Shown: positions 46,213 through 55,799, counted from the stretch's first letter. The stretch is 64,000 nt of DNA from Aeromonas bestiarum (GCF_000819745.1 NZ_CDDA01000032.1:124001-188000), one strand, 5' to 3'. Notes: generated from the sequence alone by a model not told the origin. A program made the numbers and translations.

Positions 46213-47925
46213 ATGGGAAAGTGGTTCAAAGTGCATTCGGTCAGCAGCGCCATCGGGCGCTCCATGGTGCTCATTCTGTTCATGGCGAGCCTGATCGCCG
46301 TGGTGGCCATGGTGACCCTGTTCTACTCGGTGCCCGATGCCAAGGCGATCAACCTGTCGGGTTCGCTGCGGATGCAGGCCTACCGCATGGCCTACGAGAT
46401 AGAGCAGGGCCAGCCCGTGCTGGGACGACTCGATCAGTTTGAACAGACGCTGCATGCGGCCGAGTTGCAGGAGACCCAGCGCTGGATCACCCCTGCCTCC
46501 CTGCGCCGCACCTATGGCGAAGTATTGCTGCAATGGCAGGTGATGCGCGAGCACATCGAGAATGCCACCCCCAGACGCTACACAGACAACACTGAGCAGT
46601 TTGTGGCGGCCATCGACGACTTCGTCAACCAGATGCAGTACCACGTGGAGTTCAAGGTGCGCATGCTGGCGCTGGCGGAAGGGTTAGGGCTGCTCTCCAT
46701 CATCACCATCGCCTGGTTTACCGTGCGGTTTACCCGCCAGCAGGTGGTGGCACCGCTCAACCAGCTGGTCTATTGCGCCCGCCAGATCCAGCGCCAGGAG
46801 TTCGATCTCACCCTGCCCCCCCATTGCGAGAACGAGCTGGGGGAGTTGTCGGGCGCCTTCGTCACCATGGCCGACGAGCTGGGCAAGCTCTATCGGGAGC
46901 TGGAGAGCAAGGTGGAAGAGAAGACCGCCAAACTGCAGCAGGCCAACGACACCCTCTCCTTCCTCTACAGCACAGCCCAGAAGCTGCATGCGGCGCCGCT
47001 GAGCCGGCGCACCCTGCTCAAGCTGCTGGAGCGGGCCGCTGCCCATCAGCACATAGACCACATACGGCTGACCCGCTTCGAACACAACGCCATGCCGGAC
47101 TACATCACGGGGCGCAAGGGCTGGCCCGGCGATCTCGACTCAGTGGTGAGCTTTCATCTGCAGATGGATGAGCAGGAGTACGGCCGGCTTGACGTGATCA
47201 GCAGCCACCCCATAGACGAGCGGCTGATGAAGAACTTCTCCATGCTGCTGGCCCAGGTGCTGCACAAGGATCAGACCCTGCTGCAACATCAGCGGCTGCT
47301 GCTGATGGAAGAGAGAGCCGTCATCGCCCGCGAGCTGCACGACTCGCTGGCCCAGGCGCTCTCCTATCTCAAGATCCAGTCCACCCTGCTCAAACGCGCC
47401 TTCGCCAAGGGGGAATCCGCCAAGACAGAGGCCGCCATGCAACAGATCGACGAGGGGCTCAGCAGCGCCTACACCCAGCTGCGCGAGCTGCTCGGCACCT
47501 TCCGCCTCAGCATAGGTGACGCCAATCTGGGGGAAGCCATCAAGGTGATGCTGGAACAGCTCAAGCCACAGACCCAGGCCGAGATCGGGCTCCATTACGG
47601 TCTGGCCGATACGGATCTGGAGGCGGGCCAGCATATCCATATCCTGCAGCTGATCCGTGAGGCAGTGCTCAACGCCATCAAACATGCCAACGCGCAAGTG
47701 ATTGATGTTAGCTGTGAGACCCTCGCCAATGGTAACATTCAGGTTCAGATTTCAGATGACGGTGTTGGAATAGGGATCGCAAGCTCGGCGGTCAACCACT
47801 ATGGCCTTAGCATCATGAATGAGCGTGCCAGCAAGTTGCATGGTCTGCTGACCATCAGCGAGCAGCCGCCCAGAGGCACCTGCGTACATCTGACCTTTCC
47901 CACCAGCCTAACAAGAGATGCCTGA
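46213..47925 (+). CDS. narQ: Nitrate/nitrite sensor histidine kinase NarQ
   Basis: 570 residues from ATG 46213 (566 in E. coli). First membrane helix MVLILFMASLIAVVAMVTL, periplasmic ligand domain with the P-box GSLRMQAYRMAYEI, second helix, HAMP, a signalling coiled coil, then HPK7-type H-box VIARELHDSLAQALSYLKIQ and ATPase motifs NAIKHANA and DDGVGIG. It is coupled to narP by TGATG. Confidence 0.93.
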   Translation: MGKWFKVHSVSSAIGRSMVLILFMASLIAVVAMVTLFYSVPDAKAINLSGSLRMQAYRMAYEIEQGQPVLGRLDQFEQTLHAAELQETQRWITPASLRRTYGEVLLQWQVMREHIENATPRRYTDNTEQFVAAIDDFVNQMQYHVEFKVRMLALAEGLGLLSIITIAWFTVRFTRQQVVAPLNQLVYCARQIQRQEFDLTLPPHCENELGELSGAFVTMADELGKLYRELESKVEEKTAKLQQANDTLSFLYSTAQKLHAAPLSRRTLLKLLERAAAHQHIDHIRLTRFEHNAMPDYITGRKGWPGDLDSVVSFHLQMDEQEYGRLDVISSHPIDERLMKNFSMLLAQVLHKDQTLLQHQRLLLMEERAVIARELHDSLAQALSYLKIQSTLLKRAFAKGESAKTEAAMQQIDEGLSSAYTQLRELLGTFRLSIGDANLGEAIKVMLEQLKPQTQAEIGLHYGLADTDLEAGQHIHILQLIREAVLNAIKHANAQVIDVSCETLANGNIQVQISDDGVGIGIASSAVNHYGLSIMNERASKLHGLLTISEQPPRGTCVHLTFPTSLTRDA

Positions 47926-48563
47926 TGGACGAGATGAAATATAGTGTTCTGGTCGTGGATGACCATCCCCTCATGCGCAAAGGGATTGTGCAATTGCTGG
48001 CCCTGGAAGAGAACATAGAGGTGGTCGGTGAAGCGTCCAACGGCACCGACGCCGTCGCCATGGCCAAGGAGTCCGAACCGGATCTGATCCTGCTCGACCT
48101 CAACATGAAAGGCCTCTCCGGTCTGGATACCCTCAAGGCGCTGCGCACCGAAGAGGTCACCTCCCGGGTGGTGATCCTGACCGTCTCGGATGCCCGCCAG
48201 GACGTGGTCGCCCTGCTCAAGGCCGGCGCCGATGGCTATCTGCTCAAGGATACCGAGCCAGAGATGCTGCTCGCCCAGCTGGCGGACGTGATGACCGGCA
48301 AACAGATCCTGAGCGAGCCGCTGCGCCCCTACCTCGAGAACATCTACGAGCTGGATCATCTGCAGCAGAAGCTGGAGAGCCTGACCCGTCGCGAGATGCA
48401 GATCCTGCGCGAGATTGCCAAGGGCCTCTCCAACAAGCAGGTCGCCTCCGTGCTCCATATTTCCGAGGGCACGGTCAAGGTGCACGTGAAGAGTCTGCTG
48501 AAGAAACTCGAGGCCCAGAGCCGCGTCGAAGCGGCCGTCATGTACCTGGAACAGCGCAACTAA
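47925..48563 (+). CDS. narP: Nitrate/nitrite response regulator NarP
   Basis: 212 residues. Receiver with VVDDHPLMRKG, phospho-Asp in LILLDLNMKGLSG, Thr in VILTVSD and Lys in YLLKDTEPE. NarL/FixJ helix-turn-helix LTRREMQILREIAKGLSNKQ at the end. It is the probable activator of nap. narL versus narP cannot be told for certain, but narQ pairing and nap context favour narP. Confidence 0.9.
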   Translation: MDEMKYSVLVVDDHPLMRKGIVQLLALEENIEVVGEASNGTDAVAMAKESEPDLILLDLNMKGLSGLDTLKALRTEEVTSRVVILTVSDARQDVVALLKAGADGYLLKDTEPEMLLAQLADVMTGKQILSEPLRPYLENIYELDHLQQKLESLTRREMQILREIAKGLSNKQVASVLHISEGTVKVHVKSLLKKLEAQSRVEAAVMYLEQRN

Positions 48564-49157
48564 CGCGCGCTGGCAGAGGTGGATGAACGCAGGCAACCGA
48601 GCGCCTTGCTTCGCTCTATTCATGCCTTGAAAAACCAAAGCCCCGCATCGTCGGGGCTTTCCTTATCTGCGCTACATCCGCGCGAAACCCGACCCGTCCC
48701 CCTTCACCCCACAACAAGCAAGATGGGCGACCACACACTCCCGCTTGTGTGGAAGCGGGATTCACCCGCCGATTCACCGCATCCGTCACTGCGGCGCACT
48801 TCTATCTTCTCATTTCTCGAACCGGGCTCCCCTGCCTGCTCACACCTTGTACTCAGGCCGGCGACGCGGCTTGCACGCCGCCGCAACGGCCATGCGCATT
48901 TTGCACTTGGCTCTTTGCAAGATGCGATGCGCTTCAATTCAGGACGCGAAGAGAGCGAGGGCCGAGTACTCAGGATCCGGCCGTATTCAGCTGACTACGG
49001 GATCACCTTGGCAAAAAAGATAAAAATATAAATATCTGATTATTAATAAATTTCAGACTCAATTTGGAGACTGACACCTCCATTTTGGGGCCTTTTTCAT
49101 CCTCTGGCACAGTCGCTGCATTGTCCTATTCAGCAACTACTCAATGGAGGACGGAAC
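48564..49157. other. narP to Lon-N gene intergenic region
   Basis: About 590 bp. The narP terminator is at 48637-48660. The middle (48680-49000) has hairpin-forming sequence (cccgct...agcggg) but no frame with a convincing start. An AT-rich promoter-like stretch (49020-49060) lies ahead of the next gene. Confidence 0.45.
48637..48660 (+). terminator. Terminator of narQP
   Basis: Perfect 9-bp stem aaagccccg / cggggcttt with a short loop, followed by a T-rich tail. Confidence 0.8.
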
Positions 49158-49733
49158 ATGAAACTTCAACCCTTGGCATTGTTCCCCTTGCCTTCCCACA
49201 TACTGCCTGGTGGCAAGCTTCCGCTGCGTTTGTTTGAACCGCGCCACCTGCAGATGCTCAAAGAGTCATTCATCAATGACCAGGGTTTCGGCATAGTGAT
49301 GGAAGAGGCGACCACCACGGGCAAGTCCGGGCGCATACTGCCGGTCGGCACCCGGGTGAAGGTGACCGATTTCTACACCCTGAATGACGGCCTGCTCGGC
49401 GTCACTGTGCTCGGCATGGAACGTTTCTGCATCCATGAGATGGAAACGGACGAGATGGGATTGCGCCGGGCCAAGGTCGAAGCGCTGCCCAACTGGCCGA
49501 GCGCCCATTCAGACTTCAGTGACAAACCGCTGGTCACCCGGCTGCGGGAAGTGTTCGAGCAGTATCCGGAGCTCGATGAACTCTACCCGGACAAACAGTT
49601 TGACGATGCGGCCTGGCTCTGCCAACGCTGGCTCGAAATTCTGCCCATGCCCATCTACGAAAAACAGATGTTGATTGCCAAACAAAATAGCGAAGCGGCC
49701 CGTCAATTCCTGCGCCGACTGATCGCACAGTGA
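49158..49733 (+). CDS. Stand-alone Lon N-terminal-domain protein
   Basis: 191 residues with ATGGAGGA upstream. LALFPLPSHILPGGKLPLRLFEPRH is the start of the Lon substrate-binding (LAN) domain; GFGIVME and GTRVKVTDF follow. The ATPase and protease parts of Lon are missing, as is normal for this small family. It may be a substrate adaptor or a cereblon-like binder; its job is unknown. Confidence 0.85.
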   Translation: MKLQPLALFPLPSHILPGGKLPLRLFEPRHLQMLKESFINDQGFGIVMEEATTTGKSGRILPVGTRVKVTDFYTLNDGLLGVTVLGMERFCIHEMETDEMGLRRAKVEALPNWPSAHSDFSDKPLVTRLREVFEQYPELDELYPDKQFDDAAWLCQRWLEILPMPIYEKQMLIAKQNSEAARQFLRRLIAQ

Positions 49734-49746
49734 GTCAAAGAGAACA

Positions 49747-49798
49747 TTGCAAAATGCGAATATTCCCACAATGAAAATAAGAATTTCGCATTTTGCAA
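49747..49798. promoter_or_regulatory. Long inverted repeat after the Lon-N gene
   Basis: Perfect 14-bp arms ttgcaaaatgcgaa (49747-49760) and ttcgcattttgcaa (49785-49798), 24 bp apart, AT-rich unlike the surroundings. It could fold into a strong stem-loop or be bound by a dimeric protein. Confidence 0.5.
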
Positions 49799-49889
49799 AC
49801 GGCGGTGATCGATAAAAAGCAATAACACAGCCGCAAGCCGCATAAACAGGTTCTGAAAAGTTGGCACGACTTTTTCATATAGAATCGTA

Positions 49890-49962
49890 CAACCCGATTT
49901 ATCCCGTGCTCTCTTCAGTATTTGCTGAAGAATTGGTCAACCACCCAGGTTGACCATTTTTT
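49890..49962 (+). ncRNA. Candidate small RNA with two hairpins and a U-run
   Basis: A promoter-like stretch (catatagaat) is followed by a hairpin cttcag-tattt-g-ctgaag (49914-49931) and a terminator hairpin ggtcaacc / ggttgacc (49935-49955), ending in eight T. This is the layout of Hfq-binding sRNAs. It may instead just be the terminator of the Lon-N gene, which lies 200 bp upstream. Confidence 0.4.
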
Positions 49963-52059
49963 TTACCTGCGATCCGGCAACACTGGGCTGATATGGCGCT
50001 GCAGGCACTCTCTCAGTCGCATCAGGCTGATGGGCTTGGCCAGAAAATCATCCATTCCCTGGGCCAGACAACGGGCCCTGTCTTCGGCCATGGCATTGGC
50101 CGTCAAGGCCACTATGGGCACCTTGCAGCCCAGTTCCCGCAAGCGGCGAGTCGCCTCCAGCCCATCCATCTGCGGCATCCGCATGTCCATCAGGATGAGA
50201 TCCGGCTGCTGCTCCGCCACCTGGGCCAGCGCCTCCAGGCCATTGGCCGCGAGCCGTACCCGGCTCACCAGTTTTTGCAGCATGAGGGACACCACCAGCT
50301 GGTTGACCGGGCTGTCTTCCACCACCAGCACATCCAGATCCTGTATGGGCAATTGATCCGGCTCGGGCCGGCTGCTGCACTCGCACGGCAGCGCCATGCC
50401 GGGCAGCTCGAACCAGAAGCAGCTGCCCTGGCCGGGCGCACTTTGCAGACGGATCTCCCCGCCCATCAGCTCCACCAGCCGTTTGCTGATGGCCAGCCCC
50501 AGTCCGGTCCCGGAAAAACGGCGGGTCGCCGAGCTGTCGACCTGGGAGAAGGGCTCGAACAGGAGCGCCTGATCCTCGGCCGAGATGCCGATCCCGGTAT
50601 CGGTCACCGACACCCGCAGCCGTTGCTCGTGCCAGTCCAGTTGCAGCAAGACGCTGCCCTGGCTGGTGAACTTCACCGCGTTGCCGAGCAGGTTGCTGAT
50701 CACCTGCGACAGCCGCACCGGATCACCCTGCAACTGGGGCGGAACCGCCTCATCCACCCGCCAGCGCAGGGCTATGCCTTTGCTCCTGGCGCGCTCTTGC
50801 AGCGGTTCGATCAGGGATTGGCACAGCTGGGTGGGGAGCAGGGTCTCGCAATGAAACTCCAGGGTATGAGATTCGATTTTCGAGAAATCGAGCACATCGT
50901 CGATGATGGTCTGCAGCAGACGGGCCGAGTGGGTGGCATGTCCGAGCAGGGTCTGCTGCTGAGGCTCGAGCTGGGCATGTTGCAACAGATCCAGCATGCC
51001 CAGCACCGCATTCATGGGGGAGCGGATCTCGTGGGTCATCATGGCCAGGAACTGCGACTTGGCACGGTTGGCCGCCTCGGCCTCATCCCGTGCCCGGGCC
51101 AGCTCCTGCTCGCGGCGGATCTGGTTGCCCACATCCCGCGCCGTGCCCCGATAGCCGATGAAGACACCGGCGGCGTCAAAGCAGGGCTCGGCGTTGATCT
51201 CCATCCAGCAGGGTCCCCTGGCCAGGCTGACCTGGGCTCGTACCGCCCGCACCGGCAGATGCAGCTCGATGAGGCGGCGGTACTTGCCCCACTCGGGATC
51301 CCGCCGATCATAGACGTAATCGTAGAGACTCTGACCGGGCGGATGCGCTTTCACATCCCCCTGATAGCCGGGCGCCGACACATAGCTGAGCCTGTGTTCC
51401 GTGTCCGTCTCCCAGAACCAGTCGGAGGCCATGCCGGCGAAGCTGCGAAAACGCTGCTCGCTGGTCTGCAGCGCCAGCGTCTTGAGCTCGACCTGCTCCT
51501 GCAAGCGGGCCCGATAGGCGATGTTGACCAGCGCCTGGGAGATGAGCGGACGGCAGCGTTGCATCGCCGCCTTGCTCTTGAGATCGAAGGTGCCCATCAC
51601 GGCATGACGGCAGATGAGGACGCCGGAGAAACCGGGGGCGCGCAACCCCGTCATCATGACGCTGGCCCAGCCGGCCACATCGGCCAGTGGCGCCAGCTCG
51701 GGCAACTGGGTCGGGTCATAGATGACCAGGGTCTCCCCCTCGATGGCGCGAGAGAAGAGCGGGGTCAGCTGCCAGCGGCGTCCCACCTCGCCATTCTGGG
51801 TGCTGAGGTGGGTGATGCCACTGCCAGCTTCCCAGGCCACCACATCCGCATGTTCGAAACCGATGAAGGGCTTGAGCGCCTGGATGAGGCTGTCCAGCAC
51901 CTGCTCCAGGGTCTGGGCATCGGCCAGCGTCGCGACCCCGCACAGCAGGGTCTGCGACTCCTGGCGGTACTTGGCCTCGCGTTCCCGACAACGCACCAGC
52001 TCCACCAGCGTGGTCTGCAGCTTGTCACCCAGGGCTTCCAATTCCGTATTACCTATCAT
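49963..52059 (-). CDS. Hybrid sensor histidine kinase (GAF-PAS-kinase-receiver), probable NosP partner
   Basis: 698 residues: coiled coil, GAF-like domain (about 30-185), PAS (about 205-315), H-box MTHEIRSPMNAVLGMLDLL, ATPase boxes NLLGNAVKF, DTGIGIS and GTGLGLAISKRL, and a receiver (VVEDSPVN, LILMDMRMPQMDG, ALTANA, LAKPIS). No membrane helix, so it is cytosolic. It lies 20 bp after the FIST gene, the arrangement of NosP with its kinase. Signals probably pass on to an Hpt protein; one is encoded nearby. Confidence 0.85.
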   Translation of the reverse strand: MIGNTELEALGDKLQTTLVELVRCREREAKYRQESQTLLCGVATLADAQTLEQVLDSLIQALKPFIGFEHADVVAWEAGSGITHLSTQNGEVGRRWQLTPLFSRAIEGETLVIYDPTQLPELAPLADVAGWASVMMTGLRAPGFSGVLICRHAVMGTFDLKSKAAMQRCRPLISQALVNIAYRARLQEQVELKTLALQTSEQRFRSFAGMASDWFWETDTEHRLSYVSAPGYQGDVKAHPPGQSLYDYVYDRRDPEWGKYRRLIELHLPVRAVRAQVSLARGPCWMEINAEPCFDAAGVFIGYRGTARDVGNQIRREQELARARDEAEAANRAKSQFLAMMTHEIRSPMNAVLGMLDLLQHAQLEPQQQTLLGHATHSARLLQTIIDDVLDFSKIESHTLEFHCETLLPTQLCQSLIEPLQERARSKGIALRWRVDEAVPPQLQGDPVRLSQVISNLLGNAVKFTSQGSVLLQLDWHEQRLRVSVTDTGIGISAEDQALLFEPFSQVDSSATRRFSGTGLGLAISKRLVELMGGEIRLQSAPGQGSCFWFELPGMALPCECSSRPEPDQLPIQDLDVLVVEDSPVNQLVVSLMLQKLVSRVRLAANGLEALAQVAEQQPDLILMDMRMPQMDGLEATRRLRELGCKVPIVALTANAMAEDRARCLAQGMDDFLAKPISLMRLRECLQRHISPVLPDRR

Positions 52060-52079
52060 CTTGTTTCCAGCGCCATATA

Positions 52080-53264
52080 TCAGCTGTCGAGGAAGATCAC
52101 GCTCGATACCATCAGGTTGCCGTGTGCCAGCTCACCGTGGGGCAGACGCCCCTGCTCACCGAAGGTGAACGGGGTAATGAAGGGGATCTCCCCCAGCCGG
52201 GTGTGAAATTGATCGACGAATTGGCATAAGCTATCACCAAGAGCCAAGCGACAACCAGCACAAAAGATCACTAGGGCCCCGAACGGCTGCATCTCGGCGG
52301 TCATGCCGTACTCGGGTTCGATGCGGGTCGCATTCAGACTGCGTTGCAGCAAGCCTTCCTGACTGCTGTACATCAACAGCAGCCGCTCGCCGAGCCGGGT
52401 ATCGGTGAAGAGGCGCAATCCGCCACCTTCTGTCACCGCCTCGGGATGGGAGAGCTTGTAGTAGGGCATGTCGTCCAGGGTGCCCACCTGGCGGGCCAGC
52501 GGCGAGAGGGTGGTATCCCGCAGTATGGGTCCCACAGGCCAGGCAGTGGTTCGCCCGGTCCAGCGAGCGTAGACCTCGGCGGCGGGCTCATGATCTATGG
52601 TGAGGATCTCGCGCCCCGCCAGGGCGGTAATGGTGCCGCGATGCTCGGTCGGGACATAGCCGGAATGAAACTGGAACGCCAGCTGGCAATCGGGATAGAG
52701 CACCGCCAGCACAACTCCCTCGCGGGCACTGCCCTCATCCCAGCACAACTGCCAGTCGCCGCTGACACTGTTGTCGGCCGCCGAGCCTCCCACGACAGGG
52801 ACGGTCGTTCCCAGCTCGGCTTCGATACTGGCCAGCATCGCCTCCTCCTGACCCGGGCTGGCGTGCAACAGTATGAGCTGAGGCAGCTCGCCGGGACGCC
52901 CGCCATCGGCGATGGCGGCACGCAACAGCTGGCGAATATCCACCTCATCCCCCGCCAGCCCCGCCACCCCATAGGCTCCCTTGTCATCGTAGAGGGCGGC
53001 CACCGCCAGCCCTATCCCCTGACGGGCGTGGTGGCCAACCTGGGTCATGACGCCACCGCAGGAGCTGCACCCTATCAGTCGGGTCGTCGGAAACTGCTGC
53101 TTGAGGTGATGGCGCAGTTCCTCGGCATCATGAGCTTGGGTAAAATAGACCAATAACAGCGAAGGGGAATGAGGCGATTGAGCGAGCAGCCGCTCACTGA
53201 CCTGCCGGGCAGCCAGCAGGGAGGTCTCTTCAAGAGAGTGAGCCGTCAGAAAGTTCAACACCAT
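52080..53264 (-). CDS. FIST-domain sensor (NosP-like)
   Basis: 394 residues with FIST N-terminal (RLIGCSSCGGVMTQVG, GLAVAALYDD) and C-terminal domains (YGMTAEMQPFGALVIFCAGCRLALG). Several FIST proteins (NosP) bind haem and nitric oxide and control the adjacent histidine kinase. The pairing with a hybrid kinase here, near a nitrate-respiration block, makes NO sensing an attractive idea, but the haem ligand cannot be assigned from sequence. Confidence 0.8.
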   Translation of the reverse strand: MVLNFLTAHSLEETSLLAARQVSERLLAQSPHSPSLLLVYFTQAHDAEELRHHLKQQFPTTRLIGCSSCGGVMTQVGHHARQGIGLAVAALYDDKGAYGVAGLAGDEVDIRQLLRAAIADGGRPGELPQLILLHASPGQEEAMLASIEAELGTTVPVVGGSAADNSVSGDWQLCWDEGSAREGVVLAVLYPDCQLAFQFHSGYVPTEHRGTITALAGREILTIDHEPAAEVYARWTGRTTAWPVGPILRDTTLSPLARQVGTLDDMPYYKLSHPEAVTEGGGLRLFTDTRLGERLLLMYSSQEGLLQRSLNATRIEPEYGMTAEMQPFGALVIFCAGCRLALGDSLCQFVDQFHTRLGEIPFITPFTFGEQGRLPHGELAHGNLMVSSVIFLDS

Positions 53265-53377
53265 CTCCTAGTTGTTCATGATGCTGGGGGTAAGCAAAAA
53301 TCATACCTTTATCAAACAATTATCTGCTTTCATCGGCTAGAATGGCCCTCAATTGAGCCCAACCACAGGACAGCTGC

Positions 53378-54289
53378 ATGTGGCAGAAAAACATCAATGA
53401 CTTTGACCGGGTCGTCGCCATCGGTGGCGGCCACGGCATGGGCCGCGTGCTCTCTTCACTCTCGTTTCTCGGCCAGCGGCTGACCGGCATAGTCGCCACC
53501 ACGGACGATGGCGGATCCACTGGGCGCCTGCGCAAGAGCCAGGAGTGTATCGCCTGGGGAGATCTGCGCAACTGCCTCAATCAGCTGGTGACGGATCCCA
53601 GCATCGGCAGTCTGTTGTTTGAATATCGCTTCGCCGGCCGCGGTGAGCTGGCGGGTCACAACCTCGGCAACCTGATGCTGCTGGCTCTCGACAACCTCTG
53701 CGTACGCCCTCTTGATGCTATCAAGCTCATCAGTGACATGCTGAAAATAGAGTCACAATTGTTACCCATGTCAGAATTTCCCACCGACCTGTGTGCCCAC
53801 ACCGTCTGTGGCAAGCAGATCCTGGGAGAGGTCTCCATCGATCAGCTCGATACGCCACCGCTCTCCCTGAGCCTGAGCCCGGAAGTACCGGCGACTCGCG
53901 AGGCGGTGCAGGCGCTGGCTCAGGCCGACATGATTATACTCGGGCCCGGCAGCTTCCTCACCTCCATCATGCCGCCCCTGCTGCTGGCCGAGGTGGCGCA
54001 AGCCATCAATGAGAGCGATGCCATGCTGGTGTTCATCTGCAATCTGGTGGCCGAGAATGGCCCCGCCAGTCAGCTGAGTCTGATCAACCAATGGCGCTGG
54101 CTGGAGTCACGGGTCGGTACGGGTCGTGTCGATGCCATTCTAGCGCCCACAGGGGAGTATCCGGCCGAGTTGGCCAGCCGCCTGATCCAGGCCGAGCTGG
54201 GTGAGGCCGAGCTCCCCCATCGCCACGACAGACTGAAACTCAAGCTGGCGCTGGATCGGGTGATCCAGCAACTGGTCAATCAACGCTGA
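53378..54289 (+). CDS. YvcK/CofD-like family protein (YbhK)
   Basis: 303 residues. Opens VVAIGGGHGMGRVLSSL, then TTDDGGSTGRLR, GHNLGNLMLLAL and ILGPGSFLTSIMPPLLL, the conserved UDP-sugar-binding segments of YvcK. In Bacillus YvcK is needed for growth on gluconeogenic carbon and for cell shape. The E. coli homologue is YbhK. It is a lone gene divergent from the FIST gene. Confidence 0.9.
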   Translation: MWQKNINDFDRVVAIGGGHGMGRVLSSLSFLGQRLTGIVATTDDGGSTGRLRKSQECIAWGDLRNCLNQLVTDPSIGSLLFEYRFAGRGELAGHNLGNLMLLALDNLCVRPLDAIKLISDMLKIESQLLPMSEFPTDLCAHTVCGKQILGEVSIDQLDTPPLSLSLSPEVPATREAVQALAQADMIILGPGSFLTSIMPPLLLAEVAQAINESDAMLVFICNLVAENGPASQLSLINQWRWLESRVGTGRVDAILAPTGEYPAELASRLIQAELGEAELPHRHDRLKLKLALDRVIQQLVNQR

Positions 54290-54340
54290 TGGCAGCTACG
54301 CGCAGCGGTGAACCGGCTGGTTCCCCGCTGTGCAGCAAGC

Positions 54341-54676
54341 TCAGTGGTAGTTGGCAAGGTGAGAGAGCACCTGGGGCAGGGATTGCTCCAGCTGGGTCAG
54401 TAGCCGGGCGACGTCATCGGCATCTTCATGCTTGCAGGCCAGCTCCAGTGCCACCACCTGCTGGTAACTGAGCTGGGCGCCGTAGCTGCCGCAGGAGGAT
54501 TTCATGCTGTGGGCAAGCCGCGCCAGCGCAGGCCAGTCCCGCCGTTCATAGAGCGGTCGCAGCTGGGCGAGCTGCTCTCCCACTTCCTCGATAAACACCG
54601 AGATCACCACCGGCATCATCTCCTGGCCAATGTCTTCCGCCAGCTGTCGCAGCACCTTCTGATCCAACCATTCCAT
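54341..54676 (-). CDS. Hpt (histidine phosphotransfer) protein
   Basis: 111 residues from ATG 54676 (MEWLDQKVL). Four-helix Hpt domain with the phospho-His in ARLAHSMKSSCGSYGA. It could accept phosphate from the hybrid kinase 2 kb away, whose receiver lacks an output domain of its own. The two genes are separated by yvcK on the other strand. Confidence 0.88.
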   Translation of the reverse strand: MEWLDQKVLRQLAEDIGQEMMPVVISVFIEEVGEQLAQLRPLYERRDWPALARLAHSMKSSCGSYGAQLSYQQVVALELACKHEDADDVARLLTQLEQSLPQVLSHLANYH

Positions 54677-54998
54677 CCCTAAGTCCCTCATTTGGCGGTA
54701 TTCAAACAGAACATACTATAGATGCCCGGCGCGACAGCGTCATCCCTCACCCACCTTCTGCTTGTCGACCGACGAGCGGCCGCAAAACGAAAAGTGTGAT
54801 CCGGTTCTAGTAATGTGGCGATAGGCAGGTCGGATTGAAACATAAACGTTGCCAACAAATTAACATTTAAATAACAATGGAGGCCGTGAGAATGATGCGA
54901 CTCAGCAACACCTCTCTCATCCCTTTTGCCTGTATGGCTGCTGCGAAGAACCAGGGTAGGATTCTACCCTGGTATTTTTTTATATTTAAATCAGATGA
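54677..54998. other. Hpt to yafJ intergenic region
   Basis: About 320 bp. On the plus strand a 39-codon frame starts at ATG 54892 with GGAGG eight bases upstream (MMRLSNTSLIPFACMAAAKN), but an intrinsic terminator lies inside it. It may be an sRNA or a truncated signal-peptide gene. Confidence 0.4.
54950..54981 (+). terminator. Terminator hairpin upstream of the yafJ stop
   Basis: Stem accagggtag / ctaccctggt with a short loop, followed by attttttt on the plus strand. Confidence 0.7.
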
Positions 54999-55781
54999 TT
55001 ACCGATCCTGACTGCCGCATACGCGCTCACCCAGCCGAAACAGGCTGAACTCGCCGGGCGCCATTCTGACCCAATCTTCATTGCCGGTCAGCGGACGGGT
55101 CGCGATCAGGGTCACCACGTCATCCGGGGTCGTCTCACTCTGGAAATCGATGGCCACATCTTCATCCAGCAGCCTGGCCTCGCCAAAGGGCGCCCGCCGG
55201 GTAAGCCAATGCAGGTTGTTGCTGCAATAGGTCATCACAAATTCCCCATCCGACAGCAGCATGTTGAATACCCCGAGTCCGCGCAACTCGTCGCACAGGG
55301 TGGCCAGATGGCGAAACATGGCAGGGAAGTTGGCGGGACGCTTGGGATATTTCTGCTCCAGCCGGTTGAGCAGCCAGCAAAATGCGTGCTCGCTGTCGGT
55401 GTCCCCCACCGGGCGGTGCCGCCCGGTGGCGAGTCGCTTGTAACCGGTCAGCTGGCCATTGTGGGCGAAGGTCCAGTAGCGGCCCCACAGTTCACGGGTG
55501 AACGGATGGGTATTTTCCAGCGACACGCAGCCGCGGTTGGCCTGCCGGATATGACTGACCACGGCGCGGCTCTTGATGGGCAGCGCCTGTACCAGCTTGG
55601 CTATTGGTGACTGGGCACTGGGCTCGGGATCCTTGAAGGTGCGAAATCCCCTCCCCTCATAGAAGGTGATCCCCCAGCCATCCTTGTGTGGCCCCGTCTT
55701 GCCGCCACGCAGCATCAGACCGGTAAAGCTGAAGCAGATGTCGGTCGGCACATTGGCACTCATGCCGAGCAGTTCGCACAT
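54999..55781 (-). CDS. yafJ: Class II glutamine amidotransferase (YafJ)
   Basis: 260 residues. Met-Cys2 start MCELLGMSANVPTDI gives the N-terminal nucleophile after Met removal; SHIRQANRGCVSLENTHPF and FAHNGQLTGYK are the glutaminase pocket. The synthetase half is absent, as usual in YafJ, so the acceptor of ammonia is not known. A remnant of gmhA lies just upstream. Confidence 0.9.
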   Translation of the reverse strand: MCELLGMSANVPTDICFSFTGLMLRGGKTGPHKDGWGITFYEGRGFRTFKDPEPSAQSPIAKLVQALPIKSRAVVSHIRQANRGCVSLENTHPFTRELWGRYWTFAHNGQLTGYKRLATGRHRPVGDTDSEHAFCWLLNRLEQKYPKRPANFPAMFRHLATLCDELRGLGVFNMLLSDGEFVMTYCSNNLHWLTRRAPFGEARLLDEDVAIDFQSETTPDDVVTLIATRPLTGNEDWVRMAPGEFSLFRLGERVCGSQDR

Positions 55782-55799
55782 AAGCAGCGGACTCCTTAA

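Noticed and set aside
49860..49880. TGGCAC sequence resembling a sigma-54 promoter
   Set aside because: The -12 GC element is missing at the required spacing.
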